Source: Maylandia zebra (taxonomy: Eukaryota > Chordata > Actinopteri > Cichliformes > Cichlidae). Taken from it: a stretch of DNA of 64,000 nucleotides. The translations under genes and the position numbers were made by a program. A model generated the notes under the pieces. That model was not told where the DNA came from. It worked only from the letters and a program-made list of their open reading frames with translations, and searched no databases. This document shows, piece after piece, positions 23,668 through 36,221 of this stretch (position 1 is its first letter; every line of letters starts with the position of its first letter). The stretch is taken from contig NC_135183.1 of the NCBI RefSeq assembly GCF_041146795.1, positions 9,559,340-9,623,339 on the forward strand, given 5' to 3'.

Positions 23668-24722
23668 AAGCATCAGGGATCACTGCAGTCTGGAGAGAAT
23701 GGTCAAGAAAAATCCATCCTTCTTTTGATATAGGATAAATTTGAATAAAAATGAACTAATGCCTATACGTGTGAGTAACTCCTCTTAGCTACAAAACCTC
23801 ACGTTTAGTATAACTTATGAGAGGTTCACTCTGGGTATTCAGGATACAAAGTGCTGGCAACCTAATGCAGTTAACAAACGTGTCGCCAAGAGGGAAACTA
23901 CTCGCTTGGCGACACAAAGCAGTCATCTCCTCTGTGAATAACTCAATGGAGCGTGCTGGGAAAAAGTCAGTAGGTGGCACCATAGTTGCTCTTGTTGCAA
24001 AGGCCAATATCTTCTGTAATTTGGAAAGTCCTTCTTATTCTGCAAAACAGAAAATGAAAACAATATGCTTTAAGGTATCTTTATATTATCTCATTTGGCC
24101 TAAATAAATTGCCAATGTGTCATGTCTGAGTTGTTTTCCTGAATGGACACAAAATGCAGACACGATGTCTAAGTTCATTGTGTTTATTTATAGTGAATGA
24201 TTTGCAAATAAAGACAATTGAAACTTCAGAACGTTAGTGGTAGCAGGCAACTCCAAGACGTCTGATCCTCAACCTCTCAGTTACAAAAGATACCCGTCAA
24301 CACAATTGCTTCTTCCTTTCACTTTAGTAACTCATGCGTTTCATCTTTCAACAGTCTCAAGGAACTATGTAAAAATGTTATTACAACTGAGAGGATACTT
24401 AAGGAGCAATGGAAGCTGTGTAGTCACTGTTATACAAGTATGTTATGTAATATAAAAAATTCAGAAATGTGTTTATTGTAAACTAAATTGCCAATTACTT
24501 TCTGCATCTTGGAAAAAAAATCTCTCCAGAAGGTAACAACCATCTGCTCAGCAGCTCTTCTGTTGCTAGATGAGATAGATGAAAAGATCATCCACCTAAA
24601 TCAACATCTTCCTCATTTTTGCCTAATTTACCTGAGAATTGTATACAGATCATCAAGTTGTGATCATAAGATATCCTTTGGAGACATGCAAGGCTTCCTT
24701 CTGCACAGCAGCGTGTTTTATA

Positions 24723-25250
24723 CAGGGAGTGCAGAATTATTAGGCAAGTTGTATTTTTGAGGAATAATTTTATTATTGAACAACAACCATGTTCTCAATG
24801 AACCCAAAAAACTCATTAATATCAAAGCTGAATGTTTTTGGAAGTAGTTTTTAGTTTGTTTTTAGTTTTAGCTATTTTAGGGGGATATCTGTGTGTGCAG
24901 GTGACTATTACTCTGCATAATTATTAGGCAACTTAACAAAAAACAAATATATACCCATTTCAATTATTTATTTTTACCAGTGACACCAATATAACATCTC
25001 CACATTCACAAATATACATTTCTGACATTCAAAAATAAAACAAATCAGCGACCAATATAGCCACCTTTCTTTGCAAGGACACTCAAAAGCCTGCCATCCA
25101 TGGATTCTGTCAGTGATCACCATCTGTCAGTGAACGATGGTGATCGTTGACCACCTTTAACGTGACTTGACCTCCTTTTATTGTGGTTACATGAATATGC
25201 ATAGGGTCATTAACATATAACATCTTACATAGGTATACATGTGAACAAAG

Positions 25251-25297
<47 letters not shown>

Positions 25298-26481
25298 GGG
25301 GGTCAGAGTGTGGCCCCATAAACGACTTCCCTTAACCTGCTGGTCTGGAAAATCCAACAGTTCATCTATATGTAAAAAGGCGCTTAGACTAAAACTGACA
25401 TAGCTACGTTAATCCTACCGTAAAACAATAAAACAAGGTACGACCTTTTCCCATGCTCCCAGGGTGTAGGTGTGCATTCCAGAGTGGAATGCACACAAAG
25501 TTTGCAGACTATTAAGGATCAAACCTCTACCAATCTAAAACTAATTATAAAACTCTAAGCATATATAAGTAGATATTTCTAAGCATAAATGACAATCGAC
25601 AATACAAAACCTAACAGAAGGTGTCTTCCAGAAACTGGCAGTAGGACTGGGAGTTGAACTTGACTCCATCCTCAACCCGAAAAGGCCCAACAAGCTCATC
25701 TTTGATGATACCAGCCCAAACCAGTACTCCACCTCCACCTTGCTGGCGTCTGAGTCGGACTGGAGCTCTCTGCCTTTACCAATCCAGCCACGGGCCCATC
25801 CATCTGGCCCATCAAGACTCACTCTCATTTCATCAGTCCATAAAACCTTAGAAAAACCAGTCTTGAGATATTTCTTGGCCCAGTCTTGACGTTTCAGCTT
25901 GTGTGTCTTGTTCAGTGGTGGTCGTCTTTCAGCCTTTCTTACCTTGGCCATGTCTCTGAGTATTGCACACCTTGTGCTTTTGGGCACTCCAGTGATGTTG
26001 CAGCTCTGAAATATGGCCAAACTGGTGGCAAGTGGCATCTTGGCAGCTGCACGCTTGACTTTTCTCAGTTCATGGGCAGTTATTTTGCACCTTGGTTTTT
26101 CCACACGCTTCCTGCGACCCTGTTGACTATTTTGAATGAAACGCTTGATTGTTCGATGATCACGCTTCAGAAGCTTTGCAATTTTGAGACTGCTGCATCC
26201 CTCTGCAAGATATCTCACTATTTTTGACTTTTCTGTGCCTGTCAAGTCCTTCTTTTGACCCATTTTGCCAAGGGAAAGGAAGTTGCCTAAAAATTATGCA
26301 CACCTGATATAGGGTGTTGATGTCATTAGACCACACCCCTTCTCATTACAGAGATGCACATCACCTAATATGCTTAATTGGTAGTAGGCTTTCGAGCCTA
26401 TACAGCTTGGAGTAAGACAACATGCATGAAGAGGATGATGTGGACAAAATACTCATTTGCCTAATAATTCTGCACTTCCTG
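24723..26481 (-). mobile_element. Tc1/mariner (Tc3-like) transposon, defective
   Basis: Inverted ends CAGGGAGTGCAGAATTATTA and TAATAATTCTGCACTTCCTG are flanked by TA. Copy A keeps the empty site (near 5387), proving a TA target duplication. On the minus strand a transposase starts at 26263: MGQKKDLTGTEKSK, paired helix-turn-helix segments (CSSLKIAKLLKRDHRTIKRF; PKSTRCAILRDM), then the first catalytic Asp in KVLWTDEMRVSL. After that the frame breaks, and the region expected to hold the second Asp and the Glu is replaced by unrelated sequence with a GT/G microsatellite (25255-25302). It cannot be active. Confidence 0.85.
25255..25302 (+). repeat. (TG)n followed by a G homopolymer
   Basis: About 13 TG units run directly into some 22 G residues inside the defective Tc1-type element. 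Such tracts are prone to length error in sequencing. Confidence 0.9.
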
Positions 26482-28860
26482 TATTAAATTTGCACTGCTG
26501 TTTTTTTGCTAATTTTGCTCCAGCAGTATCTGTTGAACTTGCACTTTTTCTGCACTAAAACCTGAAAATAAAACACAAAATTAAATACATCAACCACGTA
26601 ATCATGTTACAGAATTTGAGAAACCGGTCATGGATAACCAGTTAATGCAATTTATGTGTCATACTCATCACAGAGGTTTAAAGCCAAAGTTTTATGTTGA
26701 TTTGACATTTCTGGAAAGCTATAATCAAACTCAAATTCTGTGGGTTTGCTGCTCACATGTGACTCTCCAAGCTCACAATAATAGCTTGATTAAAATGCTT
26801 ATCATCTGAAGAACTGCCAGAAAGAGATGCCATTAGAGTTAAATATGAAGAGTAATCTTCATCATTAACACACATGGTAGGGATGTAATCACTTCTTGCT
26901 ATGTAGGCTTGATCACAAATGCTGCTCCCATCACTTCCTTGCTTTGCTCTTCACCTTTTACCAACACTCCTGGCAATCCACTTGTTGCCAGTATCATTTT
27001 ATTCATCACTGCTTGTGCCAGGGTCGTCACCTTTAACGTGACTTCTTCTGTTCAGTGTATCACAGACCTTAAAACGCTACTGGTGTATTTCATGTTTTAA
27101 ATAATAATGATTTATATCTTTGGCTTCTTCATTTTGTAACACTCATTACACGAATACACACAGTATCAATAAACAATAGTATTTTGCTTGACATCCTCTG
27201 GAATGGGTTCAGCAAAGCTATCCTTGATGTGTTTCACGACAGTTTGATTGTTCCAGGTCTTCTGGAATTCTTCCCCATCTTGTTCCAGTAGTCCACTTCT
27301 AATCAGGGTGCCTTGGTTCCTCAACACCTGACGTGGACCTTGTTAATCCAGGTGACGTCCAAGCCAGTATGGCTTCTTATTTATTTTAACATATTTACAA
27401 TATGATGTAACCATGACATACAGTCTATTACTTGAATTGTTATGGCAAGTGGATCAGACTCAGGCACAGACTAGAATCACAAGTTAAAAGTCCTTTTATT
27501 TACACAAAAACACCAGGTGCAGAACATAGGTGGGGGAAAGCCAGGGGTTCCAGTGGTCCACAGGAAAGATTCAAGGAAGAGAAGAGTTCAAGGTTTAAAC
27601 TCTGTTTTAAATCACGTATGTGGAAAAAAGCTTTCTCTTCCCTTTTGTCTTCTGTGAAATCAGCAGTTCTGAAGCTTGGACTCAAGACATTGAAGGTTCC
27701 AGAGACACTAGATGGACTGACCCAGCCTGACCTGTGAACCTGCAAATTGGTTGCATGTTTTTCATTGTCCTCCCTGCTCATTTTTGCCATGTTAGATGGG
27801 GTTAACTCAGAAAGATTTACATTGTACTTTCACTGAATGCCCAGGGGATGCTGCTTTCCTGTTCTGTGATTGTAATCAACACAGTACATGGGGATAAGTG
27901 CATCTTCTGATCCAGTTGTGGTCATCCTTCCTCCGACCTCTCCTTACCAAAGATGAGAACAAAATCAGCATTAACTCAGAGTAGGTTAGTTAGATAAGTA
28001 TAATTGAGGTGATTTGATCATTGTTTGTAGTTGAAGAGTCTGGGTGCTAAACTGGTTCACCAACTGAACACACTTGGCACATCACGGAATGAATGTAGCT
28101 ATAAATAAAAGAAAACAGATAGAATTAACAAAGTTGATTGTAACAAACTTTCTATTTGAGTAAAAATTATTATGAAGGGAGAAACTTCAGCACACAATGA
28201 AAAACCTGTTTGACTGCCACACGAATAGCTTTAGTTGCTAACTGCAATGGCATTTTAGTTGGCTGACAGCACTAGCACATCAACCCAGTTGTGCTTTCAA
28301 AATTCTGGGTTTAGGAATTAGCTTTAGCTGCATACTTTCAGTTTCATTTTATACCCACCCACCAGCAGTAAGGTCAAAATAAAACAACTAATTTGACTGT
28401 ATGTACACAAACTGTTGGGATTTCTTAAATCTAATCTACAATTCACAATTTATATTCTATGTTTTGTGTTACTAATTGTGTCTTTGTTAAATTCAAATAC
28501 AACCCTTTTCCTATGACTCATAAACACTAAGTGATGCACTCCTACAGAGTGCTTCCATTCATAGCCTGCAATGAGAATAAGAATTTTACTTATTAAGATC
28601 ACAAAGACATTACAAATCAGACACTACCAGATACGCTAAACTAAGTTAAACTTGTAGAGAGTGTAGTGATATTAACTGTTAAAAGTGAAAGGATGCCAAT
28701 GTTTCTAAAGTGTGATGCATTTTACTATTAATAACAAAAAACAAAAAATTATTTGTTGTACATTACAAATACATGTATTTTCCCGTGCACATGCTTAGTT
28801 GTTTCAATCTAAATGAAACTGGTCTCTGATAATAATTGTTTAACTCTCCCTTTGAATAGT

Positions 28861-28952
28861 GGAGGGTGGAGCATTTCATGATCTAAGTACAATGCACAGT
28901 CACACCTAAAAACAGTCTGCGCTGAGAGCAGTGACAAGTAACTACAACCACC
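28861..28952 (+). promoter_or_regulatory. Conserved proximal promoter of mucin gene 2
   Basis: Nearly identical to 11415-11506 (GGAGGGTGGAGCATTTCATG, GTACAATGCACAGTCACACC, CTAAAAACAGTCTG, CTGAGAGCAGTGA). The TATA-like stretch reads CCTAAAAACAG here instead of CATAAAAACAG, one possible weakening. Function inferred from conservation only. Confidence 0.45.
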
Positions 28953-29160
28953 ATGGAAAGAAAAATGATTTGCTGGATAATACTGCTTGGACATTTTCAT
29001 GCAGCACAGAGTAAGTATTTATTACAATGTGGGATTAATAATGAGCAAGAATAAATATTCAAAAGATAAAAAACACAGCTCTTTCAAATTGAACTGCGCT
29101 TTAGTTTCCTTTTTAGATACTGCTATCTTTTAAAAGATTATTTTACGTTCCATACAACAG

Positions 29161-29246
29161 CAGTTCCGACCACCACAAGTGCAATAACTATACCAACCAC
29201 AATCAACATGACCTTTGCTACAAACATTATAGGAGAAAATATTTAA
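29161..29246 (+). pseudogene. Decayed extra mucin mini-exon in gene 2 intron 1
   Basis: Directly after an acceptor-like CATACAACAG, a phase-1-compatible frame reads VPTTTSAITIPTTINMT and ends in TAA at 29244-29246 without a donor site. It looks like a remnant of an additional or older repeat exon. It may equally be the start of a duplicated mucin exon that lost its repeats. Confidence 0.4.
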
Positions 29247-29619
29247 CACTGTTATATACTAACAAAATGCATATTTACAGTACAAGAGAAACTTGTAGGC
29301 AAAGTGAGAATGATACAATAAATAATCATGTAAGGGTTGGAAAGTCAAACTGCTTAATAGTTATCTTCAAAACTGTATCAACAGTCATGACAACAGCACA
29401 AAGCACAAGTGGAGCATCAACCACCACAACTGCACCTCCAACAACAACTAATGCAGCTGCGACTACCACATCAGCAGCACCAACAATAGCTACAGCAACA
29501 CCAAATAACGTGACCGCAGCACCAACCACCAAAACTGCAGTACCATTTATTACAACAACACCTCCGTCCATCACAACAGCAGCTCCAACCATCACAACTG
29601 CAGCTCCAACCACCACAAC

Positions 29620-30079
29620 TGCTTTTTAACTTTATTGACAAACAACAGTATCAGCGCAACGGAGGCTAGACCGTCCCATTACACAAGCCTCGCACTTCCG
29701 GCCTTAGCGGTCTTTGAGTACGCGGCCCTTGAGGATCGTTGAGGCTGTGTACTTTAAGGCTGCAGACCCTGAATTGGGATACAGCCTCTGTGTTTCATGT
29801 AGTCTGTGTTGCGTCGTCTGTGTTCCTACCCTCCATGTCCATCTCCCGGTCAGTCTGTACATCATCGTCATGGTTTTCTGAGTCTCCTTAGTTTATCAGT
29901 ATCTGTTTCCCAGTTTAGTTTAGGTTCAGTTTAGTCACGGTGTTTCTGCTTTGTGTTGAGACCTGTCATCAGCCACAATAAAGGCTCGCTTTCAGTTTAA
30001 GTTTACTCCGGTCTACTCCCTTGTGTTCGCAGCTGGGTCCACCACACACACCCCCACAAGGTCTGTCCCCTCAGATCGT
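29620..30079. mobile_element. Composite insertion inside mucin gene 2 exon
   Basis: The flanks on both sides are ACC-ACC-ACA-ACT-GCA mucin repeats, while the interior is not. The left part reads, on the minus strand, as a retroposon tail ending GTCAATAAAGTTAAAAA. The right part resembles an LTR, with CAATAAAGGCTCGC near 29978 and an end in CAGATCGTGACA. No target duplication can be told apart from the host repeats. It introduces an in-frame stop. Confidence 0.55.
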
Positions 30080-31289
30080 GACACCTCCGACCACCACAAC
30101 TGCAGCACCAACCAATACAACTGCAATAACACTCATTACAGCATCAACTTCAGTTATCACAACTTCAGCACCACCAACAAAAACAACAGCCACAGAAGGT
30201 GATTCCAATATATTTGAAAAAACTATAGAGAGCATATTTATATATTAATATACATATTAATTAGAAAATTACTAGCAGCAGCCAGTAGTACGCCTCAGCC
30301 TAGCAGATGCAACTATGACATTAATTTCAAAATCCTACATTTTCTTGTTCTCGCGTTAATGGATTGACAAGGTTTTTAGAAAACTTGACCTCTGAACTCT
30401 AACCTTGAGGTTGAGGTAACTGAGATTTATACTCATGAGACTTTTAGTAGACACACCTGTGGCAATTTGCATCTCCTACATCCTACAAAATGGATGGAGG
30501 CACATCCCATAGTGAGACATCTCAGGCATGTTACTCTGAGAACTGGGGTTACGTAGGTAACCTAAACTTTGCATTTGTGTTAGCAATTGGTTGAATGAGG
30601 ATTTTTAAAATGAAATTTTTACAAAAACATTTTTATCTTTAAGTTGTCCTATTGCCACTAGCAACAAGTTTGTTCTTGAAAATCAAAAGAAATATTCATC
30701 AGTTTCAGTTGCAAACTGAAAAATAACCATAAGTATGTGACAAAGGGAGACTAAATTGCATTTACAATATATTATATAGATAATTTGGCCACATGTTGTT
30801 GTAGTTTTTAAAGTGCAGGGCTCAAATACAAAGGCAAACCTCAAATTGATAGAAGTTTTCACTCGTAGATTTTGTTGTCTTTTCATATGTGAAAAGGGTT
30901 ACATATCAATTAAAAGTTCCACAATTATATGTTCTTTTATTCACTCCTAATTGTAGTGTTTTAAATCCTAAAGCCCTGCAAGCACTAGCACATATGAAGA
31001 TGAGGATAACTTCCTATGGAGAGGTCAGCAATGCAACAATCATTAAACTTCTTGAAAAGGTATAACTATATAGAATTATCTCTTATTTACAATGAGTTTG
31101 GTTTCTGGATTCTTTAAACTTACTTTTAAGATAAAAAATTATTTGTATTTTCTTTCTCTTCAGTTTTTTAGCAACCAGATCCTGCATGGAACAGCCCACA
31201 GTCTCTCTGTGACAAACATTCAACAAGTGAGAGTTGGCCCATAAATGCCTTGCATGGATCAAAGTCCATATGAAGACATAACATGTTTA

Positions 31290-33655
31290 GCTGCATGTTC
31301 CATAGCACGTTTAGCTGACCTTTCTTACTAAATTGTTGGCTGTCTGAGTGGAGTCCAAAGAACAATGTGGGCTTTATAGATGCTTGGTAAACTTTCTGGG
31401 GGAAAATGGGTCTTGTTAAAAGAGATGGTATCCATCTCACTTTGCATGGAGCAGCTCTCATTTCTATAAATCTGGCAAAATTTAATAAACCCTCAAAACG
31501 TGACTATCCAGAGTTGGGACCAGAAAGCAGAGTTGCAGTCTTACACACCTCATTGCAGCTTCTCTCCTCCCATTATTCCCCCAAAACCATAGCCTCTTAG
31601 AAACTATGCCAGCTCCCAAATAGACAAAAATAAAGTAAAAATCTGCAAAAAATGACTTAAACATAAAAGAATCACAAAGAAAGAACATCACAGTATCCAC
31701 ATCTGCACCAAATAGTAAAACAGCAAAATGTAGATTATTAAACTTTAGGTCTCTGTCTTATAAGTCCCAGTTAGTACATGAATTAATAATTCAACAAACT
31801 GCTTTACTCTACAGGAAACCTACAAATACCTGATAACAGCAGGATAATTATATTAGTGTAAATGAATCAACACCTCAAAATACAAAATCCCCGAAGTACA
31901 GGCCGAGGGTGTGTGTGCTAACAATCGTCTCACTAATCTAGAAGATCATCATTTACCTTGGAAAAATAGTTTGCTGCTTTATGAAAATAAGGCCTTTGGT
32001 GAAGCTAGAACATCTTACTATTTATTCATGAATTTCTTCACAAATAAAATTTTAACTATTAGAGCAACAATTACTCATAAACAGGCGTAACATTATGTTC
32101 AGTTACTTTCAGTAACATTAATATTCCAACTGATATTTCTGACTTACTAATTACTTCCTCCAAACCATCAACGTGTCTTTTAGACCCCATTCCTACAAAA
32201 CTGCACAAAGAAGTCCTGCCATTAATTAATGCTTCAGTTGTAAATGTTATCAACCTATCTCTAATAATCGGCTATGTACCACAGGCCTTCAAGCTGGCTG
32301 TAGTTAAACCTTTACTAAAGCCATCTCTACACCCAGTGGTCTTAGCTAATTATAGGCCAGTCTCCAACATTCCTTTCATATCAAAAATGTGGACTCATCT
32401 CATCTCTGTGTTTATCCTGCTAGACCTCAGTGCAGCGTTCGATACTGTTGACCATTATATTATACTATTAGAATGATTAGAACATGCTTTAGTTATTACA
32501 GGTACTGCACTGCAGTGATTTGAATCGTATCTATCCTAGAGATTCCAATTTGTTCATGTAAATGGAGAGTCCTCTTCACACTCTAAGGCTTATTATGATG
32601 TTCCACTGAAAAGCCATCAGCTGATCCAAAATGCTGCAGCTACAGTACTGTCAGAGACTAGAAAGAGAAAGCATATTTCTCCCATACTGGTTTCCCTTCA
32701 TTAGCTCAATCCAGAATCGCATTTAAAATACTGGTCCTCACATACAAGGTCTTTAATAATCAGGGCCATCTTATCTACCGTATCACTCCATTACAATACT
32801 CTCAGACTGCTGGCTTAATTATGGTTTGCAGAGTATAAAAGTAGAATGGGAGGCAGAGCCTTCAGTTTGGATTCGGGAGACAGACACCCTCTCTGCTTCT
32901 AAGATTAGGCTTAAAACTTTCCTTTTTGAGTAAGCATACAGTTAGGACTCAATCAGGTGACCCTTAGTTATGCTGCAATAGCCCGAGGCTACTTGGGGAT
33001 TCCCATGATGCATTGAGTGTTTCTTTTTCAGTCACCTTTTCTTTTGTTTCTTTTTTCTTTTTGTTGCGTGTCCCGTTTGGCTCTTTTGCCATCAGAATTA
33101 TTGTCTAAAGGCGAAGAAAGATGCCCAACGGATTTACTTTACCAAATGGATCATCCCAGCCTTGCCATAATGGTCTATTTGATTCACCATTTATTTTTTA
33201 TTGTATTTTATTTTCACTTGCTAAATACGGGACAGACTTGACTGGGGAAAAGAAAGGGGAGAAAGAAAGAGGGAAAGAAAAACAGCGGAGAAGAGGGACA
33301 GGGATAAGGGGCAAAAAACAAAAACCAACAAAATAAGCAGACAAAAAATACATATATCAATCACCTGGATCACCTGTTGAGAAAGAAAAAAAGAGAAAAC
33401 AAGCAGAAGAAAAAGAGAGCAATATAATAAACAACATCACGATGATCTATGGAAATATAACAGTAAATACTAAATATTAAACATTCAGTCACCTTTTCCA
33501 CTCACATTTTTTGTTTGGTAACATATGTGTTCATACACCTCTCTGCATTTTATTATTAGTTATTACCTTTACCTTACCTAACAATTTAAAACGCTTTGAG
33601 ACATCTTTTGTTGTGATTTTTTGCTAAATAAATAAAATAAATACATAAATAAAAT
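31290..33655 (+). mobile_element. Rex1-type LINE fossil
   Basis: Degenerate translation shows successive LINE landmarks. There is an endonuclease-end-like GIHLTLHGAALIS near 31415-31455. Reverse-transcriptase segments follow: KPLLKPSLHPVV then LANYRPVSNIPF at about 32310-32385, and LLDLSAAFDTVDH at about 32418-32456. A 3' end with CGCTTTGAGACATC and TTTGTTGTGATTT, ending in AAATAAATAAAA, is typical of Rex1. There are many stops and internal deletions. It separates gene 2's stop codon from its 3' flank unit, which resumes at about 33670. Confidence 0.7.
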
Positions 33656-34079
33656 GTGCTTTTTGGTTTGGTTTTGGATCTAAGACCAGGAAATTAGATC
33701 TGTCACAGATTTGTAAAAAGGTGTTTTTGGTTCTTCAGCTCGAGAAAAGCATGCTTCTTGCTCCCTCTTCTTTTTGTATAAACATGGAAATCACAGTGAG
33801 TGAAGTGTACCAACTGCATGAATATTGTCCCTCAAATTGGGGAAAACAATTGTCTGTAAGGTATCACTGACAAAACCTGTTATTATGAGTGATTCTGTTG
33901 TACTCATTAGCAAGACATTACTTTAAAGTACATGTATAACTAAAATTTGGATGAGGTCCAACACACTGTGTGTGCAGAAGAACTTGGAGGAAGTTTCTGT
34001 CATGATTGTTTAAACATCCTTTTTCAAACTTGCCTATCTTGCTATTCAAATATCAATTACATATTTATGTTGGGAAAAC

Positions 34080-35053
34080 AGCTCCCTCTGCAGCTGGATC
34101 CTTAGCTTCCTGTCTGACAGACGCCAGGTGGTCAGACTGGGCAGCATCACCTCATCCCCCATCACACTGAACACTGGTGCTCCACAGGGGTGTGTACTGA
34201 GCCCTCTCCTGTACTCACTCTACACCTACGACTGCACAGCCACTAACAGCTCCAACATCATTGTGAAGTTTGCGGACGACACTACAGTGGTGGGTCTTAT
34301 CACCAACGGTGATGAGACGGCTTACAGGGAGGAGGTCAGCGCCCTGACCCACTGGTGTCAAGACAACCATCTCACCCTAAACGTCGCAAAGACAAAGTGG
34401 ACTTCCGGAGGTGCAGAGAAGTACACACCCCCATCACCATCAACGGCGCTGCTGTGGAGAGAGTGAGCAGCTTCCGGTTCCTTGGAATACATCTGGCTGA
34501 GGATCTTACGTGGTCAGTACACACAAACAAAACAGTGAAGAAGGCGCAGCAGCGCCTCTTCTTTCTCAGGAGACTGAAAAGATTCGGCATGAGCCCTCGC
34601 ATCCTCAGGACCTTCTATCGCTGTGCCATTGAGAGCATCCTCACTGGATGCATCACCACCTGGTATGGCAACAGCACCGCCTACAACTGCAAAGCTCTCC
34701 AGAGAGTAGTGCGGTGCTCTGAACGGATAATTGGAGGTGAGCTTCCCTCCCTCCAAGACATCTACAGGAAGCGCTGCCTGAGGAAAGCGGGGAGGATCAT
34801 CAAGGACTCCAGTCACCCCAGCCATAAACTGTTCAGACTGCTTCCATCAGGAAGGAGGTTCTGCAGCATCCGGTCCCGTACCAGCAGACTGAGAGACAGC
34901 TTTTTCCATCAGGCCATCAGACTGCTGAACACGTCATAGACACCTCAGCTTCACTACTGGAACTTCAACATTATGCACTCCACACTGTATATAAATGCCA
35001 CTTGTTTTGCACATATTCAACTCTGTATATTTTATATATTTTATTATTATTAT

Positions 35054-35089
<36 letters not shown>

Positions 35090-35109
35090 ATTTAATTTGT
35101 AAAAATGTG

Positions 35110-35156
<47 letters not shown>

Positions 35157-35395
35157 AGGAAAATATTTAGTATACACATCCAGAAATGCATACACTATTA
35201 TATATTGTACATATATTTATTAGTTTCAGGTTGGCCATTCTTGTATTTTGCTCGTTTGTGTTGTTGTGTTTGCACATCTCTGTTGCTTGTGGGGCTCGCA
35301 CACAAGAATTTCACTCGCATGTGCTGTGCCAGTGTGCCTGCACATGTGATGTGACAATAAAAGTGATTTGATTTGATTTGATTTGTTGTTCTTCT
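34080..35395 (+). mobile_element. L2-type LINE, 5'-truncated
   Basis: Frames 34128-34400 and 34390-34939 together give the second half of an L2-like reverse transcriptase: [19 protein letters not shown], catalytic [10 protein letters not shown], then RFLGIHLAEDLTW, FYRCAIESILTGCITTWYGN and a Cys/Arg-rich end to RLLNTS. One frameshift lies near 34400. The 3' UTR carries poly-T (35054-35088) and (CA)n (35112-35153) tracts and ends in GTGACAATAAAAGTGATTTG repeats. The lack of the upstream part and the frameshift make it inactive. Confidence 0.85.
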
Positions 35396-35754
35396 TGTTT
35401 TATAGCTATAAGCCTATGCAATGTATATATTTTCTATTTAACCAAATTACTTTTATTCCTAATAATTTATGGAAGAAGATTTTATGGTTTAGTGTAAGTA
35501 ACCCAAAACTGTCTTTAACATGTTCCCAAGTAATGTTTTACTGTAATCACATTACACTTTTCAGTAACATGGTCATACAATGTGTTACTGTGCTAAATTC
35601 AATAATCACAGTTACAATTGTGCCATTATTTGTGCTGCAAAGGTTCTTCCATTGTCTGCTTGAAGGACATATAAATAGAAAGCATCAAACATGGCTTTTT
35701 CTTCCTGTGCACTTGCACTGCCGTCACCTGATGTCAGTTAATGTGGCTGAAGGT
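35396..35754. other. Intergenic stretch, nothing recognised
   Basis: AT-rich sequence between the L2 LINE and the Tc1 fossil. A short ATG frame near 35694 (MAFSSCALALPS) superficially resembles a signal peptide, but it has no donor site and no similarity to the mucin signal exons. Confidence 0.4.
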
Positions 35755-36110
35755 ATAATGAGATGACAGCCACTGACATCTCCTCAAAGAGAGTAAGCCA
35801 CAGAAGGTCATTTTTAGGAAAGATGCCTGTTCACAGAGTGCTGTATCAAAGAATATGGAACCTTGACATCAACAATGGCTGCAGTCTGGAGAGGATTGTC
35901 AAGAAAAATCCATTCAAGAAGTGGATCTGAGGCCCACCCATGTCAGTGCCACTGAACATAGATGCCACCAGGAAAGGACCTACAACTGTCACAATCCTAA
36001 GACCAAGCAACTCCTGAACCAGAGACAACACCTCAGCCCACATAAAAAATTAATATTCTGCAGAAAAATGTTCTCTCTAAGTGTTAAATGGATTAAGGTC
36101 GAGCTCATTT
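35755..36110 (+). mobile_element. Tc1 transposase fossil
   Basis: Conceptual translation in shifting frames gives CSLERIVKKNPFKKW and KQLLNQRQ, matching the order in one Tc1 lineage (LxRIVRKN, then PLLNQRQRQKRL, then WxKVLFSDES). At least three frame breaks are present and no catalytic residues can be assigned. The first part is homologous to 1118-1345. Confidence 0.6.
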
Positions 36111-36221
36111 TAATACTTTCTATTCTGTTTAATTGGAGTAATATCTGTGTCCCTGAAATCACCTCATATCAGTTCAGTTGGCCTAGATTTATTTAGTTAA
36201 ATTTATAGAGCAGCTGATTTA

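Larger units (their letters stand above)
23670..29010 (+). repeat. Segmental duplication, copy B (upstream of mucin gene 2)
   Basis: Counterpart of copy A, in the same order and with only scattered base differences, ending at the signal exon of gene 2. B is shorter because it lacks the A-specific blocks, but it has its own Tc1-type insertion at 24723-26481. The start of the duplication (Tc1 fossil phrase CAGTCTGGAGAGAATGG) lies directly after the 3' flank of gene 1, so the repeat unit runs from one gene's end to the next. Confidence 0.9.
28953..31244 (+). pseudogene. Mucin-like gene 2, repeat exon broken by an insertion
   Basis: Exons seen: signal exon 28953-29010 (MERKMICWIILLGHFHAAQ); repeat exon from 29385 (same SC-ATG-ACA-ACA-GCA-CAA start as gene 1), interrupted at about 29620 by foreign sequence giving a stop at 29627-29629; the rest of the repeat exon, about 30080-30198; then 30974-31059 and 31164-31244 for the C-terminal module. 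All splice sites and phases outside the insertion are intact, and the C-terminal exons are nearly identical to gene 1. The NGT glycosylation site is changed to HGT. The mucin part was short (about 120 residues). Unless the insertion is removed by splicing, the product ends after the repeats, so I call it a probable pseudogene or truncated secreted peptide gene. Confidence 0.7.

Noticed and set aside
35694-35744. Signal-peptide exon for mucin gene 3 (MAFSSCALALPS)
   Set aside because: No donor site, a stop after 16 codons, and no similarity to the MERK/MDKR exons.
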